DNA of 64,000 bases from VXYL01 sp965208525 (GCA_965208525.1 OZ242340.1:1984001-2048000); one strand, 5' to 3'; positions 35,706-44,549 are shown, counted from the stretch's first letter. Program-made: numbers and translations. Notes: generated by a model from the letters alone, not told the origin.

Positions 35706-36007
35706 GAAGGTGCGCCACTCGCAGCTATCGTACGGGAGAATTCACGGGACGGTGGTTCGACTTTGATCGGGCCAAACCCGTTGCGAGGAGATTGATACAC
35801 CCCCTCGTGCACGATGACGAAGACCCGATTGAACTGCGCAAGACCGAGTTCGGGTCGTATGTGATCGCAACCGCGCCCTCCTTCGGCGATCCCAAGTACT
35901 TTGAGGTCAGCGTGGAGGAGGCGGCGGTTTGGTGCGTCCAATCCAACGTGGACAGTGACGATCTACCGCCTGACCTGACGCAGGCGCTCGACGAACTCAG
36001 AATCTGA
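35702..36007 (+). CDS. Small hypothetical protein, last gene of the cassette
   Basis: A 101-residue acidic protein: a basic N-terminus (MRRCATRSYRTGEFTGRWFDF), then IELRKTEFGSYVIATAPSFG and EVSVEEAAVWCVQSN. The pattern of a short beta sheet with a helix fits a small single-domain protein; no known family. The ATG overlaps the membrane-protein stop (ATGA). As the last small gene of the group it could be an immunity or regulatory partner, but this is only layout-based. Confidence 0.6.
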   Translation: MRRCATRSYRTGEFTGRWFDFDRAKPVARRLIHPLVHDDEDPIELRKTEFGSYVIATAPSFGDPKYFEVSVEEAAVWCVQSNVDSDDLPPDLTQALDELRI

Positions 36008-36914
36008 CGCGGATGGTTGGGGAGGAGGACCACGGGCGGAACCCCCGCAGCTTGGGCGATCTAGCAGTCGAGTAGCCATAGGCCGAAGGCGGCACGGATC
36101 GCGGGCTTCAGCGGCGGCAACGGGGCCGCACGTGCCGTGCCGAGGAGCAGGTGAGTAGCGTCGCACACGAGGTTAAGAGCGGTGGCGTCACGGCACTCGT
36201 CGCATTCGGGCGGAGGGCGGCACTCCAGCGTTGGTGCCGCGATGGGGCTCCTCGCAGATAGGGGATGTGACGCCGTCAGAGAAGGGGTGGAGCCATCGGG
36301 AACGCAAATTAGGATCGTTGTAAGGAAAGTGTAAGAGGCGTGCTTGATGCACTGGCCAGAGCCCGACTCTATCCGTAAAGTATTTTATTTAAAATCAACA
36401 TAATACAATGAAAAGCAGGGTTCTGTCGAGCAAAGTCCCGTGCGAGTTGCGCAGCAACTCAACTCACCTTTCCCTAGGCGTCCTAGGCCAGATCAATGGG
36501 ATGTCCGAGCATCATATTCGCCGGTAATCGTTCGCAACAGTGCCAAGCCTAGGGCTACGTGAGACCAGATGGGACATGGCGGCGTGACAGGACAGTCAGG
36601 ACGTGCGCGCCGCGAATCAGGCGATTGGCGCGGCAATTGCTTTCGGGGAGTCCAGCAGGGCATCCTCGGCTCGCCTTGGCAGGGTTGCAACGTCCGCGTG
36701 CGACCGTGACCAATGAGCCGTTTGACTTGGACCCACACAAGCGTCGGGAGGTTCTCGCCATGCAGGTCCTGTCAGAGTCCGACCGGACGCCAGTCGCGCC
36801 GACCTGGACATCCGGTCGCGCTGGCGCGCAACCTGTCGCTGGGCCGTCGCCGCCCTAGGATTTGGTGGCCTAATTCCGGGTTGCGCGGTCCCCGCCACCG
36901 TCGAGGAACCAGAC
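36008..36914. other. Intergenic stretch containing the right island border
   Basis: About 900 bp without a confident gene. It has an unusually AT-rich patch near 36379-36410, the right 17-bp repeat (36445-36461), a short frame from 36760 (ATG with GGGAGG upstream) and, in another frame from about 36804, a signal-peptide-like sequence in frame with the M48 gene. Confidence 0.5.
36445..36461. repeat. Right 17-bp direct repeat, candidate attR
   Basis: Identical to 11744-11760 (AGTTGCGCAGCAACTCA), in the same orientation. Here the palindrome is one base pair longer (GAGTTGC-GCA-GCAACTC). It lies about 440 bp past the last island gene, giving an island of about 24.7 kb. Confidence 0.45.
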
Positions 36915-38045
36915 ATGGGCGTGTACGCCTACGCCGCGGGACTGCAGCAGACCTGGTGGCTTCAGCAACAACTGTCGGGGCTCGCGTACCCGCTGCTGTC
37001 CGCCAATGCGGACACCTGCCCGGAACGGGCCGCGTCCTCCTCGGCCAATCGCCTCGGCATTCACTGGCTCACGCTCGCCGACATCGAGCGGGGAACGCCG
37101 AGAGCGGCCGCCGCCAGCATCGGCGTGTCGCACCTCCCGTATGTCGCTGCCGTTGCCTCGGGGTCGCCGGCGCATCGCGCCGGACTGCGGGCCGGGGACA
37201 CGCTGCTTTCCATCGACGGCGCCGCCACGCCAAAGGCCGGCCGCGAGTACTACGTTCAGGTGACCATCATGGGCAGGACCGCGCCGGCCTACCGCCGCAA
37301 GGTGGACAGGATGTTTCGCGGCGCGATCCGTGGCCGCAGGCCTCTTGCCATCGAGTACCGTCGCGGCGAGGCGACGATGACGGGGAGGATCGAGGACGCC
37401 TTGCAGTGCGCTCCGGAGGTCCTGCTCATCGACGACGGCGCGGTCGCCTCGGTCTCCGCCCGCCTCGGCGGCGAGATACGCGTCTCCTCGGGCTTGCTGA
37501 ACTTCGTGCAGTCCGATGCGGAGATACAGGCCGTCATCGCTCACGAACTCGCCCACATGCTCCAGGGCCACCACGGAAGGGCCATACGGAACCGGCTCAT
37601 TGGGAGCACGGTCGCGGGGCTTGCGATGGCGCCGCTGCTGGTTCCGGTGGCATTGGTTGCCGCCGCCGATCCCGCTGTTGCCGATGCGGTCGACGTCGTC
37701 ACCGATGTGGAACGGGCATCGGGTGACATGGACGAATGGGAAGGCCGCGAGCGCCGCTCCCTTTTTGGCCTGGCGGTCGCCGGGGCGGGCGAAGCCTTGG
37801 GTGGGCTGTTCGACCGGAAGCACGAGCACGAGGCCGACCATATGGCGCTGCATCTCCTCGAGCGGGCTGGCATAGACGGGGAAGAGGCGATCCGGTTCTG
37901 GGAACGGATCCCCTCAGGCTCCGCGATGGCGGAGTTGCACGGCCCGATTGATGCCGAACGGCTTGAGGCCATGAGGGCGACGCTGCGCGAGATCGCCGTC
38001 GGGCACGCCTCCGCTGAGCCCGTCGTGCCGGGTACGGGTCGGTAG
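36915..38045 (+). CDS. M48-type metalloprotease with PDZ domain
   Basis: A 376-residue zinc protease (from the first ATG). The metal site is HELAHMLQGHH near residue 209 (HExxH) with the third ligand in HEADHMALHL near 303. Between residues about 70 and 150 a PDZ-like domain reads AAVASGSPAHRAGLRAGDTLLSIDG, which would bind substrates. The same frame upstream of this ATG encodes WAVAALGFGGLIPGC, a lipoprotein-like signal, followed by AVPATVEEPD; but no ATG, GTG or TTG starts it, only a CTG at 36804. The mature enzyme is therefore likely exported and the true start uncertain. It lies directly outside the island. Confidence 0.85.
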   Translation: MGVYAYAAGLQQTWWLQQQLSGLAYPLLSANADTCPERAASSSANRLGIHWLTLADIERGTPRAAAASIGVSHLPYVAAVASGSPAHRAGLRAGDTLLSIDGAATPKAGREYYVQVTIMGRTAPAYRRKVDRMFRGAIRGRRPLAIEYRRGEATMTGRIEDALQCAPEVLLIDDGAVASVSARLGGEIRVSSGLLNFVQSDAEIQAVIAHELAHMLQGHHGRAIRNRLIGSTVAGLAMAPLLVPVALVAAADPAVADAVDVVTDVERASGDMDEWEGRERRSLFGLAVAGAGEALGGLFDRKHEHEADHMALHLLERAGIDGEEAIRFWERIPSGSAMAELHGPIDAERLEAMRATLREIAVGHASAEPVVPGTGR

Positions 38046-38223
38046 CCACTCACCGGCACGACTGTCGTCACGGCGTCTGCGGCCGTGGGACCCGCGGCGG
38101 AGTCGGCGCGGTCGAGTGACGAAGTCCTTGCGTCTAGGGATGCGCGCGTCGCACTATAATCGAAGTAGAATCAATATCTTGATCGCCATCTGCAAACTCA
38201 TGCGACGGCGTGCGGAGCAGGGT

Positions 38224-38282
38224 GCAGCAACTGCCAACGCGCCCGTCAAGGCGCGCAGGGACGGGACAATCCCGTCCCCTAC
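38224..38282. repeat. REP-like element, two stems, between convergent genes
   Basis: First unit: AACTGCCAACGCGC (38229-38242) with a CGCGCC/GGCGCG stem, shared in near-identical form with units near 49.2 and 50.9 kb. Second unit: GGGACGGGA-CAA-TCCCGTCCC (38258-38278), a perfect 9-bp stem matching a hairpin at 52836-52858. Both may work as a bidirectional terminator or nucleoid-protein site. Confidence 0.6.
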
Positions 38283-40042
38283 ATGGGCGGGCGTCGTCGA
38301 AATGGGTTGGAGCGGCGGAGTTGGCGCTCGTGGAAGCGGTCCGGGGAAAGCAGTTCGAGCAGCTCCGTGTCGGCGGGGGCAGCTTCGCCGACGATTTGGC
38401 TGGCGATGCACTCGGCGGCAAAGGGCGCCGTAACAGTGCCGTGCGAGCCATGGCCCAGGCTGAACCAGACGCGTTGCTGGGCGGCGTCCTGGCCGACGAT
38501 GGGAAGGCGATCGGATGTGACTGCCCGGATGCCGTGGAAGCTGTCGATGGCGGGGCTTGGAACGGTCTTGGTCCAATCGGCGAGTCGCTTGGCGTTGGCG
38601 CGTTCTGCGTCGCCGGCAGGCCACGGACGGTATTCGTAGGTTCCGCCGACCCAGAGGCCGGTGGCTTCCGGGACGAAAGAACCGCGGCCCACGAGCGGCA
38701 GCGTGGGTGCGTGGGGAACGCGAAAGAGGTTCATCTGGCCGCGGATGCCGGTTAGCTCCAGATAGTCGAACTCGCCCGGGTTCGCGCCGGTGGCCAGCAC
38801 TGTCGTCATGCCTTTGTCCGGCACCTGGCGGAGTTCGATTCGCGGGTGGTCGAGCAATGCGCGCACGCATTCGCCGCCGCTCACGGTGAGCGCGTCCGGG
38901 GTATGCAGCGCCACGTCGGGCACGCGTATGCCGGCGAGTCTCGACGCCGCTTCCGCAGACAGGAGGTGCACCCAATCCGCCGGCATGCCGCCGGCAACTC
39001 GGCGCAGCCTGTCGGCGTTTGCGTTGACCCCCGCGACTTGCAGCACACCGGTTTGGCGAGTTCCCCGCAGCCCCTTCAGCCGCTCGGACGAATACGCGAA
39101 CGCTTGCGCCCGGAGTCGCGCTTGCGCAGAGGTGCCGGCGAGGAACCGCCCATGCAGCACTGCGGCGGGAACGGCAGACGCGCCGGCGGCGATGCCGGCG
39201 GGGTCCACCAGCGCTGCGTCCACGCCCTTTTCCGCCAACGCCCGTGCCGCGCACGCGCCGGCGAGGCCGGCGCCGAGTACGTTGACGCGCTCGGGTGCGG
39301 CAAACGCAATGCCAGCGCCGCGAAACACAGCGGCGGTGGAATGTCGCTTGTGCGGGCGCTGATCGACGCGTCGGGTCTCGAATCCCGCCGCCTCAAGACC
39401 GCGCCGTACCTGGCCGGCGGCCGTGAAGGTGGTGACCGTGGCGCCTGCCGCTGAACTCCGGGCCATGCTGTGGAAGAGTTCGGCGCGCCACAAGGCCGGG
39501 TTGCGGCTCGGGGCGAACCCATCGAGAAACCAGGCATCGACGCCGCATCGCTGCTGGCGGGCGAAGTCTTCGAGTCCCGGGGCCGCATCGCCATGCCAGA
39601 CCGAGAGCTGGATTCGGCCGCCAGCAAAATGGCGTCGATGCCAGCCGGCCAACGCCGGCGGCCAAGAATGGAGCAACTCGACGGCGAGCGGGTAGTCGCG
39701 CCGCCACTCTGCCAGCGCCTTCTCGGCATCGTCGCGACGCAAGGGATGGCGCTCGAAGGAAACGAAATGCAGGCGGCGAGTCTTGGCGACTTGGGCGATG
39801 ACGAGGAAGTTGAGACCGGTGCCGAAGCCAAGCTCTGCCACGGTGAAGAGCTCCGCCCCGCGGGCCCGCGTTTCGATGGCCGCCGGGCCGAGGAAGACTC
39901 GGAGCGTCTCCGCCGGACCGTCCGCATCGAAGTAGATGTCCTCGAAGACGGGCGAGACGGGCCGTCCGCCATCGAATTCGATGGCAGCAGGTTCTATGGC
40001 GAGAGCTTGGGACTCCGTTGCGCTTGCCTGAGGGCCTGCCAT
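38279..40042 (-). CDS. mnmC: Bifunctional tRNA mnm5s2U34 biosynthesis enzyme MnmC
   Basis: A 587-residue fusion. The N-terminal domain is the SAM-dependent methyltransferase (LGFGTGLNFLV, then CGVDAWFLDGFAPSRNP, typical of MnmC), and the C-terminal is an FAD-dependent oxidoreductase starting VNVLGAGLAGACAARALAEKG. Together they finish 5-methylaminomethyl-2-thiouridine at the wobble base of some tRNAs. E. coli MnmC is 668 residues, so this is a shorter version. The ATG at 40042 gives MAGPQASATESQ; the open frame continues upstream, but that part is Arg-rich and overlaps the next gene. It follows the rhodanese gene by 11 bp. Confidence 0.9.
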   Translation of the reverse strand: MAGPQASATESQALAIEPAAIEFDGGRPVSPVFEDIYFDADGPAETLRVFLGPAAIETRARGAELFTVAELGFGTGLNFLVIAQVAKTRRLHFVSFERHPLRRDDAEKALAEWRRDYPLAVELLHSWPPALAGWHRRHFAGGRIQLSVWHGDAAPGLEDFARQQRCGVDAWFLDGFAPSRNPALWRAELFHSMARSSAAGATVTTFTAAGQVRRGLEAAGFETRRVDQRPHKRHSTAAVFRGAGIAFAAPERVNVLGAGLAGACAARALAEKGVDAALVDPAGIAAGASAVPAAVLHGRFLAGTSAQARLRAQAFAYSSERLKGLRGTRQTGVLQVAGVNANADRLRRVAGGMPADWVHLLSAEAASRLAGIRVPDVALHTPDALTVSGGECVRALLDHPRIELRQVPDKGMTTVLATGANPGEFDYLELTGIRGQMNLFRVPHAPTLPLVGRGSFVPEATGLWVGGTYEYRPWPAGDAERANAKRLADWTKTVPSPAIDSFHGIRAVTSDRLPIVGQDAAQQRVWFSLGHGSHGTVTAPFAAECIASQIVGEAAPADTELLELLSPDRFHERQLRRSNPFRRRPPM

Positions 40043-40053
40043 TGAGTCAGGGG

Positions 40054-40875
40054 CTAACCAGCCGGCGTGCCAACTTCCACCCCGCGGCTCGGCTCCTGCA
40101 ACCACTCGCTCCAAGAGCCCGGATACAGCGCCGGTTCCTCGTGCCCGGCCAGGAGCATGGCAAGGATGTTGTGGGTGGCGGTGACGCCGGAGCCGCAGTA
40201 GCTCACCACATCGGCCTCGGCAAGGGACGCAAAGCGGGCGCCATCGCGACGAAACCTGCCGCGTTCGTCGAGGTTCTCCGAGCACGGAAACGAGAGCGCG
40301 CCCGGGATGTGGCCGGCCACGGGATCGATGGGTTCTTCCTTGCCGGCGTATCGCTCCGATGCGCGAGCGTCGATGAGCGTGAGGTCGGGGCTGCGGGCGA
40401 TGGCGTCGGCATCGACCGTTCTGGTGAGCGGCGTTCGGGGCGCGAAGTTTGTTGGCTGCGCTTCCGGCACCCTGGAGGTCAGTGCGCCGCCGTGCTCCAG
40501 CCACGCCGCGAGACCCCCGTCGAGCACGGCCACCGCCGCGTGCCCCAGCCAGCGCGCCAGCCACCAGAACCGGCAGGCGAACATGCCCCCGGCGTCGTCA
40601 TAGGCGATGAGCTGGGAGTCCGTCGTTGCCCCCCAGGCACGGAACCTCGCCACCAGTTGGTCGCGGTCCGGCAGCGGATGACGGCCTCGAACGCTGGGCG
40701 GCGCTGCCAGATCGCGATCGAGGTCGGCGAACCGGGCGCCTGGAATGTGTCCGCCGGCATAGGCGGCGGAGCCGTATTCGGCCTCGGTGAGGGAGTGGCG
40801 GCAGTCGAAGCAGATCCAGCGCGGATCACCGGCATGTATCGCCAGCGTTTGGGCATCGATGAGCGTGCCTGACAT
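40054..40875 (-). CDS. Sulfurtransferase, tandem rhodanese domains
   Basis: A 273-residue protein with two rhodanese domains: the inactive N-terminal one (CFDCRHSLTEAEYGSAAYAGGHIPGARF) and the active C-terminal one (LTLIDARASERYAG, with the catalytic Cys in YCGSGVTATHNIL). The loop CGSGVTA fits thiosulfate or 3-mercaptopyruvate sulfurtransferases (SseA type). It probably moves sulfur for cysteine or thiol metabolism in the cytoplasm. The ATG start is the first in frame. It is upstream of mnmC with 11 bp between, so the two are likely one transcript, a sensible pairing because MnmC's tRNA is also thiolated. Confidence 0.87.
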   Translation of the reverse strand: MSGTLIDAQTLAIHAGDPRWICFDCRHSLTEAEYGSAAYAGGHIPGARFADLDRDLAAPPSVRGRHPLPDRDQLVARFRAWGATTDSQLIAYDDAGGMFACRFWWLARWLGHAAVAVLDGGLAAWLEHGGALTSRVPEAQPTNFAPRTPLTRTVDADAIARSPDLTLIDARASERYAGKEEPIDPVAGHIPGALSFPCSENLDERGRFRRDGARFASLAEADVVSYCGSGVTATHNILAMLLAGHEEPALYPGSWSEWLQEPSRGVEVGTPAG

Positions 40876-40982
40876 GCGACGATCTTAACGCTTGTCTTCC
40901 CTTCAAGGGCCCGGCTGTCGCGGAAGTGGGGCAGGATGGCCTCCTTGCGATACGCGATGTTTCAAGGCGGAAACGCCGGCTT

Positions 40983-41001
40983 TCAAACGGATACGGTTTG
41001 A
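40983..41001. promoter_or_regulatory. Inverted repeat, candidate operator for the desaturase
   Basis: TCAAAC-GGATACG-GTTTGA is an imperfect 19-bp palindrome 131 bp before the desaturase start. The CAAAC...GTTTG arms are like those of TetR-type fatty acid regulators (for example PsrA), though the spacer is longer than usual. A GAAA-loop hairpin (GGCG-GAAA-CGCC, 40966-40977) lies just upstream. Confidence 0.4.
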
Positions 41002-41131
41002 GGATAAAGCGTCCTTGCAATTCGCCTTGCACCTGTGACAATGCGGCTTGGGTTCGGGCGATCGTCCGGCGACCGCAAGGCTTACATCAGGCGTTCTGGG
41101 TGAACTTGCCAAACCAAGGGGAGAATCGGAT

Positions 41132-42316
41132 TTGAACGTGCTCGACTGGTGGTACGGTGCCATCGGCTTGTCCATTCCGGCGGCCATCCTGTTCACCTTG
41201 GCGATGACACACGTGACCATCGTCGCGGTCACCGTCTATCTGCATCGGTGTTCGGCGCATCGGGCCGTGGACTTGCACCCCGCCTTGCAGATCTTCTTTC
41301 GTGTGTGGCTTTGGCTCACCACCGGGATGGTCACCAAGGAATGGACGGCCATCCATCGCAAGCACCATGCCACCTGCGAGACCGACGACGACCCGCACAG
41401 CCCACAGATCAGTGGCCTTGGCGAAATCCTGTTCAAGGGCACCGAGTATTACCGTGCCGCCAACACCCCCGAGACGCTGGCGAAGTATGGCAAGGGCACG
41501 CCCGACGACTGGCTCGAGCGCAACGTCTTCAGCCGTTTCAGCACAACCGGCGTCGTGCTCATGCTGCTGCTTGACATCGCGCTGTTCGGCACAGTGGGCA
41601 TCGTCGTCTGGGCCGTGCAGATGATGTGGATTCCGTTCTTCGGCGCCGGGGTGATCAACGGCGTCGGCCACTATCTCGGCTACCGCAATTACGAATGCCC
41701 GGATGCGGCGCGCAACATCGTCCCGTGGGGACTCCTCATCGGCGGCGAGGAACTGCACAACAACCACCACACCTATCCCAATTCGGCGCGCTTCTCCACG
41801 AAGCCGTGGGAAATCGACGTCGGCTGGATGTACATCAGGCTCTTCGCCATGCTCGGCCTGGCCAAGCCGCTCTACACGGGGCCGGTGGCGACGCGTGTCG
41901 CCGGCAAGTCGCACATCGACATGGACACGGCTTGGGCAGTCGTCAACGATCGCTTCCGCATCATGGCGCGCTACGCCGAGACGGTTGTGAAGCCGCTCGC
42001 AGAGGTGGAAATCGGCCGCGGTGACGCGGCTGCGCGCCGGATGGTGCGACGTGCCCGCAACGTGCTCTGTCGTGCCGAACGGATCATCCGCGACCGCGAC
42101 CGGCGCGATATCGACGCCATCACCGCGTCGAGCGCGGTGCTGAAGACGATCTACGAGAAGCGGCTCGAACTCACTGAACTCTGGAACCGCCGCAACGGCG
42201 ACGAACTGCTGCAAGGGTTCGGCAAATGGTGCGCCGAGGCGGAGGCCACGGGCATCAAGGCGCTAAGGGACTTTGTCGTTTACCTGCGCTCCTACTCCGT
42301 ACCCGTGCCGGCCTAA
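41132..42316 (+). CDS. Fatty acid desaturase (acyl-CoA/acyl-lipid type)
   Basis: A 394-residue membrane di-iron desaturase. The three histidine boxes are present: HRCSAH (near residue 36), HRKHH (near 73) and HNNHH (near 210), which bind the two irons. Hydrophobic helices surround them. The enzyme introduces a double bond into a saturated acyl chain to keep the membrane fluid. After the last box there is a long soluble helical tail (residues about 280-394) that is typical of the DesA-type in gammaproteobacteria. The start is a TTG with AAGGGGAG eight bases upstream; no ATG lies nearby in frame. It is monocistronic with a possible operator upstream. Confidence 0.88.
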   Translation: MNVLDWWYGAIGLSIPAAILFTLAMTHVTIVAVTVYLHRCSAHRAVDLHPALQIFFRVWLWLTTGMVTKEWTAIHRKHHATCETDDDPHSPQISGLGEILFKGTEYYRAANTPETLAKYGKGTPDDWLERNVFSRFSTTGVVLMLLLDIALFGTVGIVVWAVQMMWIPFFGAGVINGVGHYLGYRNYECPDAARNIVPWGLLIGGEELHNNHHTYPNSARFSTKPWEIDVGWMYIRLFAMLGLAKPLYTGPVATRVAGKSHIDMDTAWAVVNDRFRIMARYAETVVKPLAEVEIGRGDAAARRMVRRARNVLCRAERIIRDRDRRDIDAITASSAVLKTIYEKRLELTELWNRRNGDELLQGFGKWCAEAEATGIKALRDFVVYLRSYSVPVPA

Positions 42317-42362
42317 GCGCTCCATTCCCGCAAGCACTCGCTCCCACTCTCTGCAGGGAGCG

Positions 42363-44072
42363 TCACATACGCTCCACGGTCTCGATGCCGAGCAGGCTGA
42401 GGCCCGTGCGGATGCCATCCGCCGTGCTCCGGCACAGCAGCAGCCTTGAATTGCGCGCCGGGCCTTCCTCCAGCACCGGACAGTTTTCGTAGAAGCGCAT
42501 GAAGGCGGAGGCGAGACCGTAGAGCCAGGCACAGAGGAAGTGCGGCATGGCCTGGGCGGCCACCTGCTCGAGCGTTTCCTGCCGGCGGGCAAGCGTCAGC
42601 GCCAGCATGTGTTCTTCGGGCGTGTCGATGGTGGGCGTGCCCGTCAGGGATTCGGCGTCTACACCGCCGCGACGGAACAGGCTTTGGATGCGGGCGTAGG
42701 CGTATTGCAGGTAAGGGGCGGTGTTGCCGTCGAAGGACAGCATGGCCTGCCAGTCGAACACGTAGTCGCTGGTGCGGTTCTTCGACAGATCCGCGTACTT
42801 GACCGCACCTATGCCCACCACCCTTGCCACCCGAGCCTGCTGGTCCGGCGTCAGGTACGGGCTCTTGTCCGCCACCACCTCGCGGGCCCGAGCGATGGCC
42901 TCCTGCAGTAGATCCGTGAGGCGCATCACGTTGCCGTCTCGCGTCGCGAAGGGGCGCCCACCGGGGCCCTGCATCACTCCGAATGGATGGTGTTCGAGCG
43001 AGGCATTGCCGTCGTAGCCGGCCTCTCTGCATACGGCAAACAGTTGCCGGAAGTGCAGGGTCTGGCGGGCATCCACCACATACAGCACGCGATCCGCTGC
43101 CAGTTCGCGCACGCGGTGGCGAACGGCGGCGAGGTCCGTGGAGTGATAAAGGTAGCCGCCGTCGGATTTGCGTACGATCACTGGCGTAATCTCGCCGTCC
43201 CGCCCCCGGAACTCGTCGAGAAAGACGCACAGCGCCCCGGCGTCTTCGGTGACGAGTCCGGCTTCGCTCAGCTCTTCCACCACGGCGTCGAGGTCGTCGT
43301 TGTAAGCGCTCTCGCCACGCACGTCGGCAGGGGTCAGGCTGACTCCAAGTAGGTCATACACCTCCTGACAGTGCGACATGGAGATGTCGATGTAGCGCTG
43401 CCAGATGGCGCCCACCTCGTCGTCGCCCTGCTGCAGGCGCACCACCACGTCGCGGGCACGCTCGGCGAACGCCTCGTCTTCCGCGAAGCGCCGCCTTGCC
43501 TCCTGATAGAAGCGTTCCAGGTCCTTGAGTTCCTCGCGACCGGCATCCCCGGCGCGTTCCACGTCCTCGAGGTGCGCCACCAACATGCCGAAGCCGGTGC
43601 CCCAGTCGCCGACATGGTTCTGGCGCATGACTTCGTAGCCAAGAGCTTCCAGCGTGCGTGCCAGGGCATCGCCAATGATGGTGCTGCGAAGATGGCCGAC
43701 GTGCATCTCCTTGGCGAGGTTGGGGTGCGAATAGTCGATGACGATGCGCTGGCCAGTGCCGGTTCGCTCTATGCCCGCGTCTTCGGCAAGAAGCTCGCCC
43801 AGGAAGGTGTCCGCCAGCGTGAAACTGATGAAGCCGGGTCCGGTAACCGAGCAGGTGGCGATACCGCGCAAGGCCATCGCGTCCACGGCGCGCTGCGCCA
43901 GCTCGCGGGGGTTGGTCTTCATGCGCTTCGCGGCGCCGAGGGCACCGTTGGCTTGATAGTCGCCGAATTCCGGGCGCGTGGCTGGCCCGACGATGGCCGC
44001 GGTTCCGCGTGGGCAGCCGGCGGCTTCGAGTGCCGCCTCGGCCTTTGCGCTCAGTAACTCCCGGACGTTCAC
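42363..44072 (-). CDS. argS: Arginyl-tRNA synthetase
   Basis: A 569-residue class I aminoacyl-tRNA synthetase. The HIGH motif is in SHPNLAKEMHVGHLRSTIIG near residue 115-130. The N-terminal additional domain (about residues 1-90) is typical of ArgRS and contacts the tRNA D loop. As in many ArgRS there is no clear KMSKS. The C-terminal anticodon-binding helices end with AFMRFYENCPVLEE and TGLSLLGIETVERM. It charges tRNA-Arg in the cytoplasm. The cold-shock gene lies 3 bp upstream on the same strand, so they are likely one transcript. Confidence 0.93.
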   Translation of the reverse strand: MNVRELLSAKAEAALEAAGCPRGTAAIVGPATRPEFGDYQANGALGAAKRMKTNPRELAQRAVDAMALRGIATCSVTGPGFISFTLADTFLGELLAEDAGIERTGTGQRIVIDYSHPNLAKEMHVGHLRSTIIGDALARTLEALGYEVMRQNHVGDWGTGFGMLVAHLEDVERAGDAGREELKDLERFYQEARRRFAEDEAFAERARDVVVRLQQGDDEVGAIWQRYIDISMSHCQEVYDLLGVSLTPADVRGESAYNDDLDAVVEELSEAGLVTEDAGALCVFLDEFRGRDGEITPVIVRKSDGGYLYHSTDLAAVRHRVRELAADRVLYVVDARQTLHFRQLFAVCREAGYDGNASLEHHPFGVMQGPGGRPFATRDGNVMRLTDLLQEAIARAREVVADKSPYLTPDQQARVARVVGIGAVKYADLSKNRTSDYVFDWQAMLSFDGNTAPYLQYAYARIQSLFRRGGVDAESLTGTPTIDTPEEHMLALTLARRQETLEQVAAQAMPHFLCAWLYGLASAFMRFYENCPVLEEGPARNSRLLLCRSTADGIRTGLSLLGIETVERM

Positions 44073-44075
44073 GGG

Positions 44076-44549
44076 TCAATCCCCTGTGACATCCTCCGCC
44101 TGCCAGCCCTTGGGGCTTTCCACCGCCACGAAGCTGACGTTCTGGCCGTCCCTGAGGCCCGGCCGGCGATCGCCACCGTCTGCGCGGATGGAGCGGTAGT
44201 GGACGAAGATCTCGCCGCCCGAGTCGCGGATGATGAAGCCGAAGCCCTTGCTGCGATTGAACCACTTGACGGTGCCGGTCTCGCGCTCTGCGTCGGGCGG
44301 AATGTCCGGTGCGAAGGACGACCTCCGTCGGTCTGGTTGGGCGCGGCGACGGCGGCCGGCGGTGGCGTCGGCCGCAACGGCTGTGACACGGGCACGGAAC
44401 TTCGCTGCCACCAAGCCGGTGCCGGCGGCAGCGAGCCAGACAAGGACAAGCAGGGCAAGGACATTTTCGGCCAGAAACGACGCGTAAATGGCGGTGGCGG
44501 CGGCGGCAAACAGCGCCCCGACGACGAGGGCAACGAGAGTAGGTTTCAT
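44076..44549 (-). CDS. Membrane-anchored cold-shock-domain protein
   Basis: A 157-residue protein. Residues about 3-22 and 24-45 (LVALVVGALFAAAATAIYA; ENVLALLVLVWLAAAGTGLV) are two hydrophobic helices, then a basic linker, and a cold-shock domain from about residue 85: GTVKWFNRSKGFGFI with the RNP1 K-G-F-G-F-I, and the RNP2-like EIFVHYRSI. The domain binds single-stranded RNA or DNA; here it would be tethered to the inner membrane. The ATG at 44549 (MKPTLVALVV) is chosen over an upstream ATG that would place basic residues before the first helix. Lies just upstream of argS. Confidence 0.85.
   Translation of the reverse strand: MKPTLVALVVGALFAAAATAIYASFLAENVLALLVLVWLAAAGTGLVAAKFRARVTAVAADATAGRRRRAQPDRRRSSFAPDIPPDAERETGTVKWFNRSKGFGFIIRDSGGEIFVHYRSIRADGGDRRPGLRDGQNVSFVAVESPKGWQAEDVTGD

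Noticed and set aside
38155..38160. TATAAT as a promoter
   Set aside because: No -35 box at 16-18 bp and no gene downstream on this strand; the region lies between convergent genes.
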